From Candidatus Obscuribacterales bacterium (GTDB lineage Bacteria > Cyanobacteriota > Vampirovibrionia > Obscuribacterales > Obscuribacteraceae): 56,863 bases of DNA. The notes under the pieces are model-generated. The model worked only from the letters and a program-made list of their open reading frames with translations. It was not told the DNA's origin and did no database searches. Positions within the stretch are counted from its first letter, which is position 1. Every line of letters begins with the position of its first letter. The DNA is taken from contig JAIETF010000063.1 of NCBI GenBank assembly GCA_019745415.1, forward strand, positions 1-56,863, in the 5' to 3' direction. Of this stretch, positions 25,739-35,170 are shown piece after piece. A program made the position numbers and the translations under genes.

Positions 25739-28111
25739 GTGACCCGCGAAGAAATTCTAGAACAGTCGAGATCTAGACTCTTTACAGTTTTGGCTGATGG
25801 CCGTCAACTGGACGAATTGGCAAGTCGTGTCTCGCCTTCGCTATTTGTCGATGGCGAGATAGTAGACAGCAAGTTCACAGTGCTTTCGCCGATTGGTGAA
25901 GGTGGAATGGGGGCTGTCTATCGCGTTCGGCACAACTTGCTTGGAGTGGATTTCGCCCTCAAACTTTTGAAAGATCGCGAGATCTCTATTGAAAGCTGGC
26001 AACGTTTTCAGCGCGAAGCATCACTTATGGCTAAGGTTTCGCATCCTGCCGTGGTCCGAGTTTACGACTTTGGCGTGGCTAAAGACAGATTTCCTTACTA
26101 CACGATGGAACTGCTTGCAGGCTATAGCCTCGAAGCCTTGCTTGATTCAGAGAAAGAGCTTGACTTGATTTCGGTTTTGTCGATTTTCTTGCAGGCGGCT
26201 CGCGCCTTTGCGGCGCTGCATGGGGAGGGCATTGTTCATCGTGATATTAAGCCTTCCAACCTTTTCTTGCGTCGTGGCTTCCTCGATAGGATATTAGAAG
26301 ATCCGCAAGGGCTCGGGGTATCGGCAGATAGTTCGGTGCTCAAAATTCTTGATTTCGGCATAGCCTCGCTTATCGGCGACGACCAGAGCCTGACTAAACC
26401 CGGGACGATTTTTGGCAGTCCTCTATATATGAGCCCTGAACAAGCATTGGGACGTCGAGTCGAAAAATCTTCCGATATCTACTCGCTTGGTTGCAGTCTT
26501 TTTTGTGCTCTGTCGAGGGTACCGCCATATTTGGGTGATAATGCCCTGCGCACCATTGGTCTACATCTAGAGGCACCAATACCGGTGCTGTCTGAAAAGG
26601 TTGATTTTCGAGTACCGAAACGGCTTGATGTGCTCTTGCTCTCAATGTTGTCTAAAGAGCCGTTGGCGCGCCCGACCAGCATGAGCGCAATTGCTGCTGA
26701 ATTAGAGAGCATACTCGTATCAGTACTTTCAGATCCTGCTAGCCGTAATTCAAGCCTACCCAGTTTAGATAGACAGGCAGTGTACGCTGCCAAGACCAGT
26801 GCTGCTCATATTGGCAGTAGCAATAGTACTGGCAGTAGTGCCGGCGATAATACCGCAAATAGTATCGCTACTGGTTTTGGACGTTCCAGCCATGTTGATT
26901 TGGTTGAATCGAGGTTGAGAGGGCGCTTGCTTTTGATTGCGTCGGCGCTTATTACCTTGGCTGGATTTGGGCTCTATTTTTTCTTTTCGCACTCTGAGGT
27001 GACGCGTAACGGAGGTCTAACTGTTAAAAGTATAGGCATTGAAGATACCGCTATGGTGCCGGAAGAAGCTTACACTCAAGCGGAGCATAAGTCGGAAGGC
27101 AAGGACCAGACCACCAGAAAGACTATCGAACTGGCTCATATGTATCCGCTGTTTGAGACCCTGCCCTTGGTGCCTCAGTCAGACAGCACTGGGATAATAC
27201 AAAAGAGTCAGATAAGACAACTGCATTTTCCTGCTCGTCCAATAGGCAGCTATACTATCGGTCCTTATAACAAGCACTATTATCATCGTGATCTGCGCGA
27301 TAACATTCTCTTGACTAAAGAAATTGCTAAAGGGCTGAAAGAGCCTGTTGTAGGCACCGGCAAGTCTATTAGTCTCTATTTGAACAATGCTTTCGTCAAA
27401 GAGCCGAGTTTGCTTGCCGGGCTTAAAGATGACAATATCGATGAAGTCTATTTCGATGGCTCTGAATGCAGAGAATCTATTTCAGACGAGGCTCTAAGAG
27501 CACTCACTGGTCTTCGTCGGGTCAAGGCTCTCAGTCTTATTAATGTAGATCTCGATGCTTCCGACTCAGCCTTCAAGACCCTTGGTGCTATGCCCGAACT
27601 TATGTCTCTTACTCTGGTGCCCAAAGTGCACCATGAAAGAGACAGGTACAGAATCGCTGCTGCACTCAACTACGATGCGGTAAGTCAGTTTAAAAATCTA
27701 AACGATATGCGCTATCTTGAACTCAAATTGAACGGTTCGCCAAGATTATTGCTTGAGAGGCTAGCCTCGTATAGCATGAGAATGAAGATTCTCGTCTTCC
27801 GAGCTGCAGACTTTAGCGGTGTTGACTTTTCTAATTTTGCAAGTCTGCAAGAACTGCGAGAGCTCAATCTATATAGATGCACCTCTGTGCGCAGCGAGCA
27901 GATTGCTAAGCTTGGGGGGTGCGCCGATCTTCAGCACCTGAGAGTGGCATCTCGTATTGAGGGGCCGAGTCTTGTAGAGGCTATTTCGGCTATCGATACA
28001 CTGAGACGCATAGATTTGGTGAAAGGCCAGCTCACTAGTCTTGAGCGCAGAAAAGTAAAGGATTCTAAACCAAACCTAGGTATAACGATGCAATACGACT
28101 TCTCTGATTGA
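25739..28111 (+). CDS. membrane Ser/Thr protein kinase with leucine-rich C-terminal domain
   Basis: 790 aa, GTG start with GAGG upstream. The Hanks-type kinase domain spans about residues 43-325: Gly loop IGEGGMGAVY, Lys75 in ALKLLK, His167-Arg168-Asp169 in VHRDIKPSN, Asp205 of DFG, and the activation-loop GSPLYMSPEQ. A Ser/Gly/Asn linker leads to one membrane helix at about 398-417. The outer part (about 540-780) contains leucine-rich-like repeats (LRELNLYRCTSVRSEQIAKL). Typical of bacterial receptor kinases. A serine-hydrolase gene follows after 63 bases. Confidence 0.93.
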   Translation: MTREEILEQSRSRLFTVLADGRQLDELASRVSPSLFVDGEIVDSKFTVLSPIGEGGMGAVYRVRHNLLGVDFALKLLKDREISIESWQRFQREASLMAKVSHPAVVRVYDFGVAKDRFPYYTMELLAGYSLEALLDSEKELDLISVLSIFLQAARAFAALHGEGIVHRDIKPSNLFLRRGFLDRILEDPQGLGVSADSSVLKILDFGIASLIGDDQSLTKPGTIFGSPLYMSPEQALGRRVEKSSDIYSLGCSLFCALSRVPPYLGDNALRTIGLHLEAPIPVLSEKVDFRVPKRLDVLLLSMLSKEPLARPTSMSAIAAELESILVSVLSDPASRNSSLPSLDRQAVYAAKTSAAHIGSSNSTGSSAGDNTANSIATGFGRSSHVDLVESRLRGRLLLIASALITLAGFGLYFFFSHSEVTRNGGLTVKSIGIEDTAMVPEEAYTQAEHKSEGKDQTTRKTIELAHMYPLFETLPLVPQSDSTGIIQKSQIRQLHFPARPIGSYTIGPYNKHYYHRDLRDNILLTKEIAKGLKEPVVGTGKSISLYLNNAFVKEPSLLAGLKDDNIDEVYFDGSECRESISDEALRALTGLRRVKALSLINVDLDASDSAFKTLGAMPELMSLTLVPKVHHERDRYRIAAALNYDAVSQFKNLNDMRYLELKLNGSPRLLLERLASYSMRMKILVFRAADFSGVDFSNFASLQELRELNLYRCTSVRSEQIAKLGGCADLQHLRVASRIEGPSLVEAISAIDTLRRIDLVKGQLTSLERRKVKDSKPNLGITMQYDFSD

Positions 28112-28174
28112 AGGATGTGGTATGACAGAAATAGGAAGCGTCATTCTATAGCTTTGCGCACGGAGACTTAATCC

Positions 28175-29500
28175 TTGCCGATTATTTACTTGCACGGCGT
28201 GTCTGTTCGCGATGAGCGAGATTGGGAACAGATGGAAGTTTTGCTTCGCCGTTTTGTTGCCCCTTGTATCTCAGATGATCCTGCCGGTGTCGAGATAAGT
28301 CGCTGCAATTGGAGCGACCTTTCAGATCGATCAGGCGCGCGTTGGCTCTCGGTTTTGGGTCTTTCGCGCTTTATGCAAACAAGCGGCTTGACTGAAATTA
28401 TCGGCGCCAGTTTATCTAACATAAAAGACTTGTCCTGCATCAAAGATTTGTCCGGTATCAAAGATAAGTCTAGAACACTGTCGAAGCTTCGTCCGGTGAA
28501 GGCTGTCGGCGTCAAAAGCCCCGTATCGGCGCGGCTCACTGAGAGTGGTCGCTTTCAAGTTCTTAGAGAAAAGCTTTCTGATGGAGGTAAGACTGCTTGC
28601 AGTTTTACCCGCCTAAGTCGTGAGGCGCTTAGTAATTTACTCTGTCAAGGAATAAGAAAGAGTCAGAGGCTATCGGGGGCGGACGAGATTATTGCCTGTA
28701 TTGCCGCCGATGAAGTTGCTTTTGACGAGGAAACTTTTTTGCAGATGGGTCAGTGCCAGACAATCACTGATGAAATGAAGCTCTTACGCGGTATTATGGC
28801 TGCTCGCTTTGATTTGCTTAAATCTCAATTTCAGCCGCTTTATCGTGACAGGCTTAGTATGCCGACCATTAAAGATTCGGTTATGATTGATCTCTTGAGC
28901 GGCACTTCGCCCTTTTGCAAAAGTCCAATTGAAAAGTTGGCTCAGTCTGCCGCTGCCAAGTTTGTTTACGATATCTGGTCTTATCTCTCTACAAGAGGGG
29001 GCGGCAACAGCCCGGGGACTATTCCTCGCGCCTTTATAGGGGCTCTGCAAGCGGCGCAGCAAAGCAAGCTCAGGCGGGGCGGCGAGCCTATCGTGGTGGT
29101 CAGTCACAGCATGGGCGGGCAGATCGTCTATGATGTGGTTACTCATTTCTTGCCGCGCTTGCCTGATTGCAGTCAGATTGTTGTAGATTTTTGGTGCGCT
29201 ACTGCTTCGCAGGTGGGACTGTTTTACGAATTGAAGCTCTTTCTAGAAAGCAGTGCCGCCCTCACCAGTCAGACAGGCGCTGGTACCATGCTCGCATCAA
29301 ATAAACATCTCGGCTATTTTTGGAATGTTTGGGATCCCTCCGATTTGTTTAGTTATAGCGCCGGTTCTGTATGCGACAAAGTAGACGATGAGATTTTTGA
29401 GTCTGGCTTGGATGCTGTCTCTGCCCACGGTGCTTATTTGCAGATGCCTGCTTTCTTTAGAAGAATGGCGGCTAAGCTGACTAGTCTTAAGGCAAGCTAG
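28175..29500 (+). CDS. alpha/beta-hydrolase-like protein with SHSMGG nucleophile elbow
   Basis: 441 aa from TTG with GGAG 9 bases upstream. N-terminal strand IIYLHGVSVRDERDWEQMEVLLRRF resembles the oxyanion strand of lipase-type hydrolases. The nucleophile elbow VVVSHSMGGQIVYD has Ser312, and later Asp/His candidates are in WNVWDPSDLF and VSAHGAYLQ. A short tandem of KDLS-type units (SCIKDLSGIKDKS) lies near residue 90. No signal peptide. Probably co-transcribed with the kinase and a plausible partner or substrate. Actual substrate unknown. Confidence 0.7.
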   Translation: MPIIYLHGVSVRDERDWEQMEVLLRRFVAPCISDDPAGVEISRCNWSDLSDRSGARWLSVLGLSRFMQTSGLTEIIGASLSNIKDLSCIKDLSGIKDKSRTLSKLRPVKAVGVKSPVSARLTESGRFQVLREKLSDGGKTACSFTRLSREALSNLLCQGIRKSQRLSGADEIIACIAADEVAFDEETFLQMGQCQTITDEMKLLRGIMAARFDLLKSQFQPLYRDRLSMPTIKDSVMIDLLSGTSPFCKSPIEKLAQSAAAKFVYDIWSYLSTRGGGNSPGTIPRAFIGALQAAQQSKLRRGGEPIVVVSHSMGGQIVYDVVTHFLPRLPDCSQIVVDFWCATASQVGLFYELKLFLESSAALTSQTGAGTMLASNKHLGYFWNVWDPSDLFSYSAGSVCDKVDDEIFESGLDAVSAHGAYLQMPAFFRRMAAKLTSLKAS

Positions 29501-29507
29501 GTGAAGC

Positions 29508-29751
29508 TCCGGTGTACTACAGTGCTTGCGCTCAGTAATCAAGGTGGGAGCGATTTTTGGCTCTGTCACCGGCTCTGTAAGTTTATTTGAAATGCAGAAT
29601 TGAGCCTGCTTTGAACCCACCCCTTTGGGCGGCAAAGCAAGCTCTATTCTGCATGGTGATGGCGGAGGAAAAGCGGGCGATTGGCTGGAGGAATCGAAGA
29701 AAATTCAATCACCGCAATTGGTCCATCAACATGTCCCCTTTGTGATTGAAT
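29508..29751 (+). other. hairpin-rich intergenic region (candidate structured RNA or palindromic element)
   Basis: The roughly 350-base gap between convergent genes has no credible ORF but three strong inverted repeats. First, CCGGTG 29508-29513 with CACCGG 29566-29571, enclosing ACAG/CTGT and CGCTC/GAGCG. Second, ATGCAGAAT-t-GAGC--GCTTTG (29591-29612) with CAAAGC--GCTC-t-ATTCTGCAT (29632-29653), about 20 paired bases and two mismatches. Third, ATTCAATCAC 29703-29712 with GTGATTGAAT 29742-29751. None is followed by a T-run. Strand of any transcript is unknown. Confidence 0.5.
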
Positions 29752-29851
29752 AATATGATTTTCGCCTCGCCCTGTTAATGTGCTATTGCACAGTTGGTTA
29801 CTCACTCTTTTGCAGTCTTGCTTTGCCAAATTTCGGCGAATTCAGAAGGTG

Positions 29852-30637
29852 CTAGCGCAGGGCTTGCTTGGCGTTTTTGAACAATTCTTTGAAGAAACGG
29901 CGGAAGAGCGCCGATTGCACCACAAATGGGTTGGCTCCAAAATAACCTTCGGTAACGCCGTAAACTGGTTTGGTTTCTTCGGGCTGATAGGTGCCGAAGA
30001 GGCGATCCCAGATCATCAATAGACCGCCGAAATTTTTATCTATATAAATCTCGTTCTTGCCATGGTGCACCCGGTGCGCCGAAGGCGTGTTGATAATGCC
30101 TTCCAGAAAACCTAGTTTTCCAACCATTTCGGTATGCAAGAAGAATTGATAGATTAGATTGATTGTGGTAAAGAGAATAATTTGATCTTGCGAAAAGCCA
30201 GCCACTACTGCCGGTGCGAAGAAGATTGGTGTAATAATTCGACCAAGCCAGTGCAGTCTAAAGCTGGCGGTAAAATTAAACCAGGGGCTGGAATGGTGCA
30301 CCTGATGCAGGCACCAGAGCAGGCGGTTTGTATGCAGCGCCCGGTGTTCCCAATAGTAGAGGAAATCGACAAAGATTATCGCCAGAATGGCATTCTGCGG
30401 GGTATCAGCCAGTCTGTGCGGTTGCAGTTTCTCCATCAGGGACAGCATCCAATAGGTATAGCCCAAGAACATAAACTGGGTCGACCGGTTAATTACCAGC
30501 ATCGAGAGATTACAGAGTGTTTCTTTGAAGTTATAAACTTCTCTCTTTTTGATTGCCGCCCAGACCAGTTCTGCCAGCACGCAGAGCAGCGCCGCTATCA
30601 GAAATGGCAGAAAAACTGCCTTCGCCCCTTCGTACAT
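29852..30637 (-). CDS. sterol desaturase / fatty acid hydroxylase family protein
   Basis: 261 aa from ATG with GGAG 8 bases upstream; a longer upstream frame lacks support. Integral membrane di-iron oxygenase family. The His clusters are DFLYYWEHRALHTNRLLW, CLHQVHHSS and NTPSAHRVHHGKNE, giving the HxxxH, HxxHH and HxxHH pattern needed for iron. Hydrophobic helices surround them. Substrate could be a lipid, sterol or carotenoid. Transcribed away from prmA, with the two starts 135 bases apart. Confidence 0.92.
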   Translation of the reverse strand: MYEGAKAVFLPFLIAALLCVLAELVWAAIKKREVYNFKETLCNLSMLVINRSTQFMFLGYTYWMLSLMEKLQPHRLADTPQNAILAIIFVDFLYYWEHRALHTNRLLWCLHQVHHSSPWFNFTASFRLHWLGRIITPIFFAPAVVAGFSQDQIILFTTINLIYQFFLHTEMVGKLGFLEGIINTPSAHRVHHGKNEIYIDKNFGGLLMIWDRLFGTYQPEETKPVYGVTEGYFGANPFVVQSALFRRFFKELFKNAKQALR

Positions 30638-30771
30638 GATTTTGTCTCCACCATCAAGAAAAGTGCTCACATAGGTGCATACGGCCCGGCTGGCAAAAAG
30701 TTTCAACTGATTCTCAAGATTTAGATTAAATCGATAGGTTATATTAAGTGGCGAATTTGGGAGGCTAGAAA

Positions 30772-31698
30772 ATGACTGAAACAACCAAGAGCTGGGCTGC
30801 CCTTGAGATTGAAGTCAAGCAGGTAGACGAAGACCTGGCTTGCTGGGTGCTCATGCAGTCGGGAGCCGCCGGCTGCGAGGTGGAAGGTTTGCCTGCTCAG
30901 CCTGAAGTAGGTGGGAAGGTACGGGTGCGCGCCACTTACGACGTGCCGGTGTTGAGCGAGGAGCAGTTTGGTCAGATTACCGCCGCTTTTGAAGAGTATG
31001 GATTAGCCGAGAGTTTGAAGTCGCTGAAGCGCAAAGATGTGCCGGAAGAAGACTGGTTGGCTCGCTGGAAGGAGGGTTTCGAGCCCTTTCGAGTCGGTAC
31101 TCGCTTTGTCGTTGCACCTTCTTGGTATCACCCGCAGGCAGATGGCGACTGTGCCGGCAAGCTCGATGAAGAGCTTAAGAGCAATCGGCATGTCATCTAT
31201 ATTGAGCCTGGCATGGCATTCGGTACTGGTCTGCACGCGACCACCCAGTTTTGTCTTCGCGCTCTCGAATCATTTCCGCCCCGTGAGCGCATTCTTGATG
31301 TCGGCACAGGAAGCGGTATTTTGGCTATCGCCGCGGCGCTCATGAATAAAGACAGTCGTATCTGCGCAGTCGATATCGACCAAGTGGCGGTTGATTTTGC
31401 CGCAAAAGACTTTGAGCTTAATGAAGTGGACGGGCGTATTGAACTGCTCACCGGCAGCACCGATGTGGTCAAAGACAGGGTTTTCGATATGCTGCTCTCT
31501 AATTTGACTTGCGAAGACATTGTTGCTTTGCTGCCCGACTATTACAAAATGCTCTCTAATGGCGGTGTAGTGCTGTGTGCCGGCATTCTAGCCGAAAAAC
31601 TGCCCTTGTTGGAAAAGGCGGCAGGCGAGAAGGGCTTCCGGATTGTACAGTCTGAAACAATCGGGCATTGGGTGGGGATTGTGTTGCAGAAAGGCTAG
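30772..31698 (+). CDS. prmA: ribosomal protein L11 methyltransferase
   Basis: 308 aa; SAM-dependent methylation of ribosomal protein L11. ATG with GGGAGG about 9 bases upstream. The N-terminal L11-recognition domain covers about residues 1-110, including a WKEGFEPFRVG segment. The SAM-binding domain shows GMAFGTGLHATTQ, ILDVGTGSGILAIAA and the family motif LLSNLTCEDI. Length is normal. It precedes the tmRNA gene by about 180 bases. Confidence 0.95.
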   Translation: MTETTKSWAALEIEVKQVDEDLACWVLMQSGAAGCEVEGLPAQPEVGGKVRVRATYDVPVLSEEQFGQITAAFEEYGLAESLKSLKRKDVPEEDWLARWKEGFEPFRVGTRFVVAPSWYHPQADGDCAGKLDEELKSNRHVIYIEPGMAFGTGLHATTQFCLRALESFPPRERILDVGTGSGILAIAAALMNKDSRICAVDIDQVAVDFAAKDFELNEVDGRIELLTGSTDVVKDRVFDMLLSNLTCEDIVALLPDYYKMLSNGGVVLCAGILAEKLPLLEKAAGEKGFRIVQSETIGHWVGIVLQKG

Positions 31699-31879
31699 AC
31701 CTGTCCTTACTTTCGGCTTTTCTTTCATTTTTTCCTTTTAGCAGGCAACCATAAAGACTTTAGGTTGGGGGTTTGTCGAGGGGCAAGCTCTGGTATAAAC
31801 TAAATGTAGGTCGCTCAAGGGCGGCTTTTGTAACCTGAAAACTGAAGAGACAAGTAAGCAACTGACTCCATTTATTCAT

Positions 31880-32273
31880 GGGGGCGTTTAGATTCGACAG
31901 GGCTGTTGGGTCGTAAGTTGCAAGCCGGGGAGCTTGTGCCTCGTTAATAAATAAGCAAAAACAAAGATGCCAATAACGTCATCGATTTCACCGCCAAGCG
32001 TCAAGCTAAGCTTGCGCTTGCTGCCTAATTTAACTTAGGTGCGGTACTCGACCGCTTCCTGACTACCCGAAGCGCAAGGGTAAACCATGGTAGTTGCTCA
32101 GGTGCAAAGTTAGCGAGTGCTAGCATCTGTTAAGCCATAATCGCGAACCCGGTCGGCGGTCTGAGCCGCCTTCAGCGGACCCACAAGGTGACTGAGGAAA
32201 TATCAGACTAAGCTTGTAGTAACTTGCTTCTCGGCGACTTTGGACGCGAGTGCGATTCTCGCCGCCTCCACCA
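31880..32273 (+). ncRNA. ssrA: tmRNA (trans-translation RNA)
   Basis: The 5' GGGGGCG pairs with 3' CGCCTCC followed by an encoded ACCA. The 5' end reads GGGGGCGTTTAGATTCGACA, as in most tmRNAs. The tag frame around 31955-32026 reads KNKDANNVIDF, then AKRQAKLALAA and TAA, giving a proteolysis tag ending LALAA. Several pseudoknot-like inverted repeats follow, for example AGCTAAGCTTGCGCTTGCT and GTCGGCGGTCTGAGCCGCC. The T-loop reads TGCGATT rather than the usual TTCGATT. The 3' end is the attachment site of the adjacent integrated element. Confidence 0.95.
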
Positions 32274-32404
32274 TTTTTTCTCTCAAATAGGGCTCAGAGC
32301 AGCATCGGTGCATGCTTTCGCGCATTCTCAATAAGGGGCGTGCGAAGGTGTGGACCCTTTTGTGGCCAGTGTATTTATTTTTCGGAACTGAAATCACCCG
32401 GTTT
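32252..32404 (+). repeat. left direct repeat, attL
   Basis: Begins GCGATTCTCGCCGCCTCC in the tmRNA T-arm and runs on for about 150 bases with only a few mismatches to 37923-38077. It contains an arm-like motif TGTGGACCCTTTTGTGGCC at 32349-32367. Weaker similarity continues about 20 bases further to a TTTTGGGGG stretch. Confidence 0.88.
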
Positions 32405-32430
32405 CCGCTCGGAATTTTGGGGGACGTAAA

Positions 32431-32760
32431 ATGTCATCTATGTGGACAGAACCAGAACACATATCGACGCTAACAATTCCTGAGCCAGCACCTTTCTATT
32501 GCCAGCTTGATGAAGATCACTTCTTCAAGTGGCTGCAAGAGATCGACGGTGTCAAGGAAGTGCGCGGGCACACTGCTGGCTTGACGGTCTATTTATCCGT
32601 CCCTGCACTCTCTGAACCAGCGTTGCGCGATTTGATCGGACTTCTTTTTCGATATGACGTTCCGATGTCTTTTTTACGTTCGCAGCTTACTCCGAAAAAC
32701 GAGCACTGGTTCAAAGATCCAGAAAAGTATTGGTATGAGAAGATCTTTGCAGAAGCTTGA
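32431..32760 (+). CDS. hypothetical protein in the ssrA element
   Basis: 109 aa, no signal peptide or membrane helix. ATG with GGGGGA about 6 bases upstream. Acidic, with aromatic-rich ends (HWFKDPEKYWYEKIFAEA). Such small acidic soluble proteins are often immunity proteins or antitoxins, but no family is recognised, so no function is assigned. It lies just inside the left end of the element, convergent with the next gene. Confidence 0.6.
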   Translation: MSSMWTEPEHISTLTIPEPAPFYCQLDEDHFFKWLQEIDGVKEVRGHTAGLTVYLSVPALSEPALRDLIGLLFRYDVPMSFLRSQLTPKNEHWFKDPEKYWYEKIFAEA

Positions 32761-32789
32761 TTCAGCCGGTGTTCGTTCACTAAAGTGAA

Positions 32790-33164
32790 TTATCCGCGCT
32801 TTTGTTCAAGGTAGTCCCTGATCAGGGCTACCATCTCTTGCGCGATTATCGTGTACTTGTCTGCATCGGCAGTACGTTCTCCTTTGAACAGACTGGGCGG
32901 CGCCTCTTTGCCGAGATCGTATTCCTTGTCATAGACCCACATCTTGACGTTGCCGCCTACGCGCGAATTGCGTCCGTAGCACATCTCGCCAGTTGGCAGA
33001 AAGGCATCGATTTGAAGCGGAATCATGCAGTTTGTAAAAACGACCCTCTCGACCAATCCTGAATTCATGAGAATCTGACGCGCCTCATCGCGTTCGAGCT
33101 CTAACTTGCGCTCGATTCTCTCATCATTCTCTAAGTCTTCAGGACGGATCTGGAGCCAGCTCAT
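32790..33164 (-). CDS. hypothetical protein in the ssrA element
   Basis: 124 aa from ATG (MSWLQIRPEDL) with AGAGGT 6 bases upstream. The N-terminal part is a charged helix (ENDERIERKLELERDEARQIL), the rest is mixed alpha-beta, ending in a helix (QEMVALIRDYLEQKRG). No family recognised. It lies downstream of the integrase on the same strand, 69 bases away, and may be read through from it. Confidence 0.6.
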   Translation of the reverse strand: MSWLQIRPEDLENDERIERKLELERDEARQILMNSGLVERVVFTNCMIPLQIDAFLPTGEMCYGRNSRVGGNVKMWVYDKEYDLGKEAPPSLFKGERTADADKYTIIAQEMVALIRDYLEQKRG

Positions 33165-33233
33165 TCGCCTACCTCTGAGTAATCTGTACATCTACACACT
33201 ATTTAAGTATACCAAAGATGGCGAGTCTTGCGC

Positions 33234-34343
33234 TCATGCCTTTGCTTGCCGCCGCTCGGATGGAGTTAGTAGTTGCTCCATGCGCGCTTCATTCTCACGA
33301 CAGGTGTCTTTGATGAATCGTGCATAGTGCTTGAAGGTCGTTTGCAAAGTTGAATGCCTGAGTACATTTGCTAGCCATCCAGGTGCGACACCGCTTTGTA
33401 GGCACAGTGAAGCAAACGTATGTCTCAATTGATACGATGGACGATGGCGTAAACCGGCTTTTCGCAGTGCAGTCCGCCAAACGTGATCTAAGTGCTTGTC
33501 GATTGGCTGGCCGCTCTTAGTCGTGAATACATAGCCATCGAGATTTGCTGTATCTCGTCCTTTCAGTTGTTCCAGCGCAGTCCTCACAATGGATAGCATT
33601 TGAATAATTCGCGAACTCGATGCCGTCTTCGGAAGATCTTCAGATCCACTCACGCGACCCTTGTTAATGCGAATTTCACCGCGATTGAAATCGATGTCTT
33701 TCCAGCGTAGTGCGAACAGCTCATTTGGTCTGGCTCCGGTCCATGCAAGACAAGTAAAGAGTGGTCGATAATGAGGAGCGATTTTCGAAATCGCAAGATC
33801 GAGTTCTTCCTTTGTGAGCGGATCTATGTCGGGTTGCTTTTCGGTAAGCGGGCGGACCCCAACCGTAGGATTTTCCGTGATCAGTTTTCGACGGAGACAC
33901 ACTTTCATGATGTAGCGGAGCAAACCCATAATGTTGTTTGTCCTAACTGCGGAAACATCCTTCGACACTTCGGCTTGAAAGCGGGCGACATCTTCTTCGG
34001 TGATGTCGCTGACTTCCATTTTTCCGAACGATGGCAGCAAATAGTTTTTCAAGACTTCGCGGTAGCCGCGCAAGGTGCTGTATTTCAAACTCGCTCTTTC
34101 AGCAAGGTAATCTTCTGCAACTTCGGAAAACGTTTTTCGAGGCTTTGGCTTGGTGAACTCGGCCAGACCAGACCAATCATTGGTGGCATTCGCAACTGCG
34201 CGATGCTTCAAGATTTCTGCCAGCGCAAGCTCCGCGGCCTTGCGGTCGCGTCCGAAAGATTTCACTCGGCGACGGCCGTTGACCTTTACCGAGATGTACC
34301 AATTGTTACCACGTTTCCAGATACCATCTTTGACGCCTGCCAT
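33234..34343 (-). CDS. int: tyrosine recombinase / integrase of the ssrA element
   Basis: 369 aa from ATG with GGAGG 7 bases upstream. An N-terminal arm-binding segment (GIWKRGNNWYISVKVNGRR) and SAM-like core-binding domain (about 70-160) precede the catalytic domain. The catalytic set is Arg205 in WTGARPNELF, Lys239 in the beta hairpin, Tyr304-x-x-Arg307 in YQLRHTFAS (Tyr in place of the commoner His), His330 and nucleophile Tyr340 in TTFKHYARF. Complete and probably active. Expected to act on the tmRNA 3'-end core duplicated at 32252 and 37923. Confidence 0.95.
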   Translation of the reverse strand: MAGVKDGIWKRGNNWYISVKVNGRRRVKSFGRDRKAAELALAEILKHRAVANATNDWSGLAEFTKPKPRKTFSEVAEDYLAERASLKYSTLRGYREVLKNYLLPSFGKMEVSDITEEDVARFQAEVSKDVSAVRTNNIMGLLRYIMKVCLRRKLITENPTVGVRPLTEKQPDIDPLTKEELDLAISKIAPHYRPLFTCLAWTGARPNELFALRWKDIDFNRGEIRINKGRVSGSEDLPKTASSSRIIQMLSIVRTALEQLKGRDTANLDGYVFTTKSGQPIDKHLDHVWRTALRKAGLRHRPSYQLRHTFASLCLQSGVAPGWLANVLRHSTLQTTFKHYARFIKDTCRENEARMEQLLTPSERRQAKA

Positions 34344-34478
34344 GGGTAACCCTCCTGGCGCGCAATTCACTTGGCACTATAGACGGTGCGCTAATGATCG
34401 CACATTTGACGAGTATTTCCTCGTTGGAAAATCAGCATCAGGGCTTGATGCTAGCTGATGCGAGGTGTGTCAATTCCG

Positions 34479-34703
34479 TTAGCGGTAGACAAAATTTCGT
34501 GCGATGTCATTCGGATCAAGTTTATTGACTGTGTTTGCTTGAATGAACTCGTTCATTGCGTCTGTTGATATGAGAACACGACGATTGATTTTGATGAATG
34601 TTATTTGGCGAGAGTTGATAAGCCGCCACATTGTTTTTAGCGACACGCCGAGATGTTCGGCTGCTTCGGCTACTGAATGAAGCTTGGGAAGTGTTTCGGA
34701 CAT
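34479..34703 (-). CDS. AlpA-like excisionase / helix-turn-helix protein
   Basis: 74 aa from ATG with AGGAG 6 bases upstream. One MerR-like winged helix: LHSVAEAAEHLGVSLKTMWRLINSRQITFIKINRR, then a helix (STDAMNEFIQAN). This is the helix_turn_helix_17 / excisionase pattern; such proteins bend att DNA or switch on integrase transcription. It lies 135 bases upstream of the integrase on the same strand. Confidence 0.85.
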   Translation of the reverse strand: MSETLPKLHSVAEAAEHLGVSLKTMWRLINSRQITFIKINRRVLISTDAMNEFIQANTVNKLDPNDIARNFVYR

Positions 34704-35059
34704 GATGATCTCCTTGCCCGCGATCAGAATTCGCGGCGTGAAAATGTCGCTTCTTATTGCGACTTTTCGAATAAAAAAAGATCGCCGGAACAAAATTCGG
34801 CGATCAAAGAAGAGAAATGACTGTCAACGTCGCGCTTGTCTTTGCGCGGTTGTTACTACAATTGTCATCGACACTTCGATTTTCTGTCTCTAGGGAAATT
34901 ACTGATTCCGATGGGCGTGGTAAGTCGGGACATCATGCAGTACGCAAGACATTCGCTGGTTCTGCGATGCGGGATTTTTGCATCGGATTTTTCGGGAACT
35001 TCCATTCCATGCTGCACCCAATAGTCCAGCCAGTACCGCGATTCGGCAATTTTGCATGT

Positions 35060-35106
35060 TTCTCTTTATCTTGCCTTACCGAATGGTGTGCCACCATCGC
35101 TCGGCT
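35060..35106 (+). repeat. 47-bp direct repeat, copy 1, with internal hairpin
   Basis: TTCTCTTTATCTTGCCTTAC followed by an ATGGTG-TGC-CACCAT hairpin and TCGGCT. It matches 35410-35457 with about five differences, 350 bases away. The internal palindrome is preserved in both copies. Here CCGA/TCGG extends the stem. Confidence 0.8.
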
Positions 35107-35170
35107 TGCTTCGCTGCGATGCTTGCTGGTATCGCTTTTGTCCAGAGCCCGAAAATTGGAAGGACCCGGC

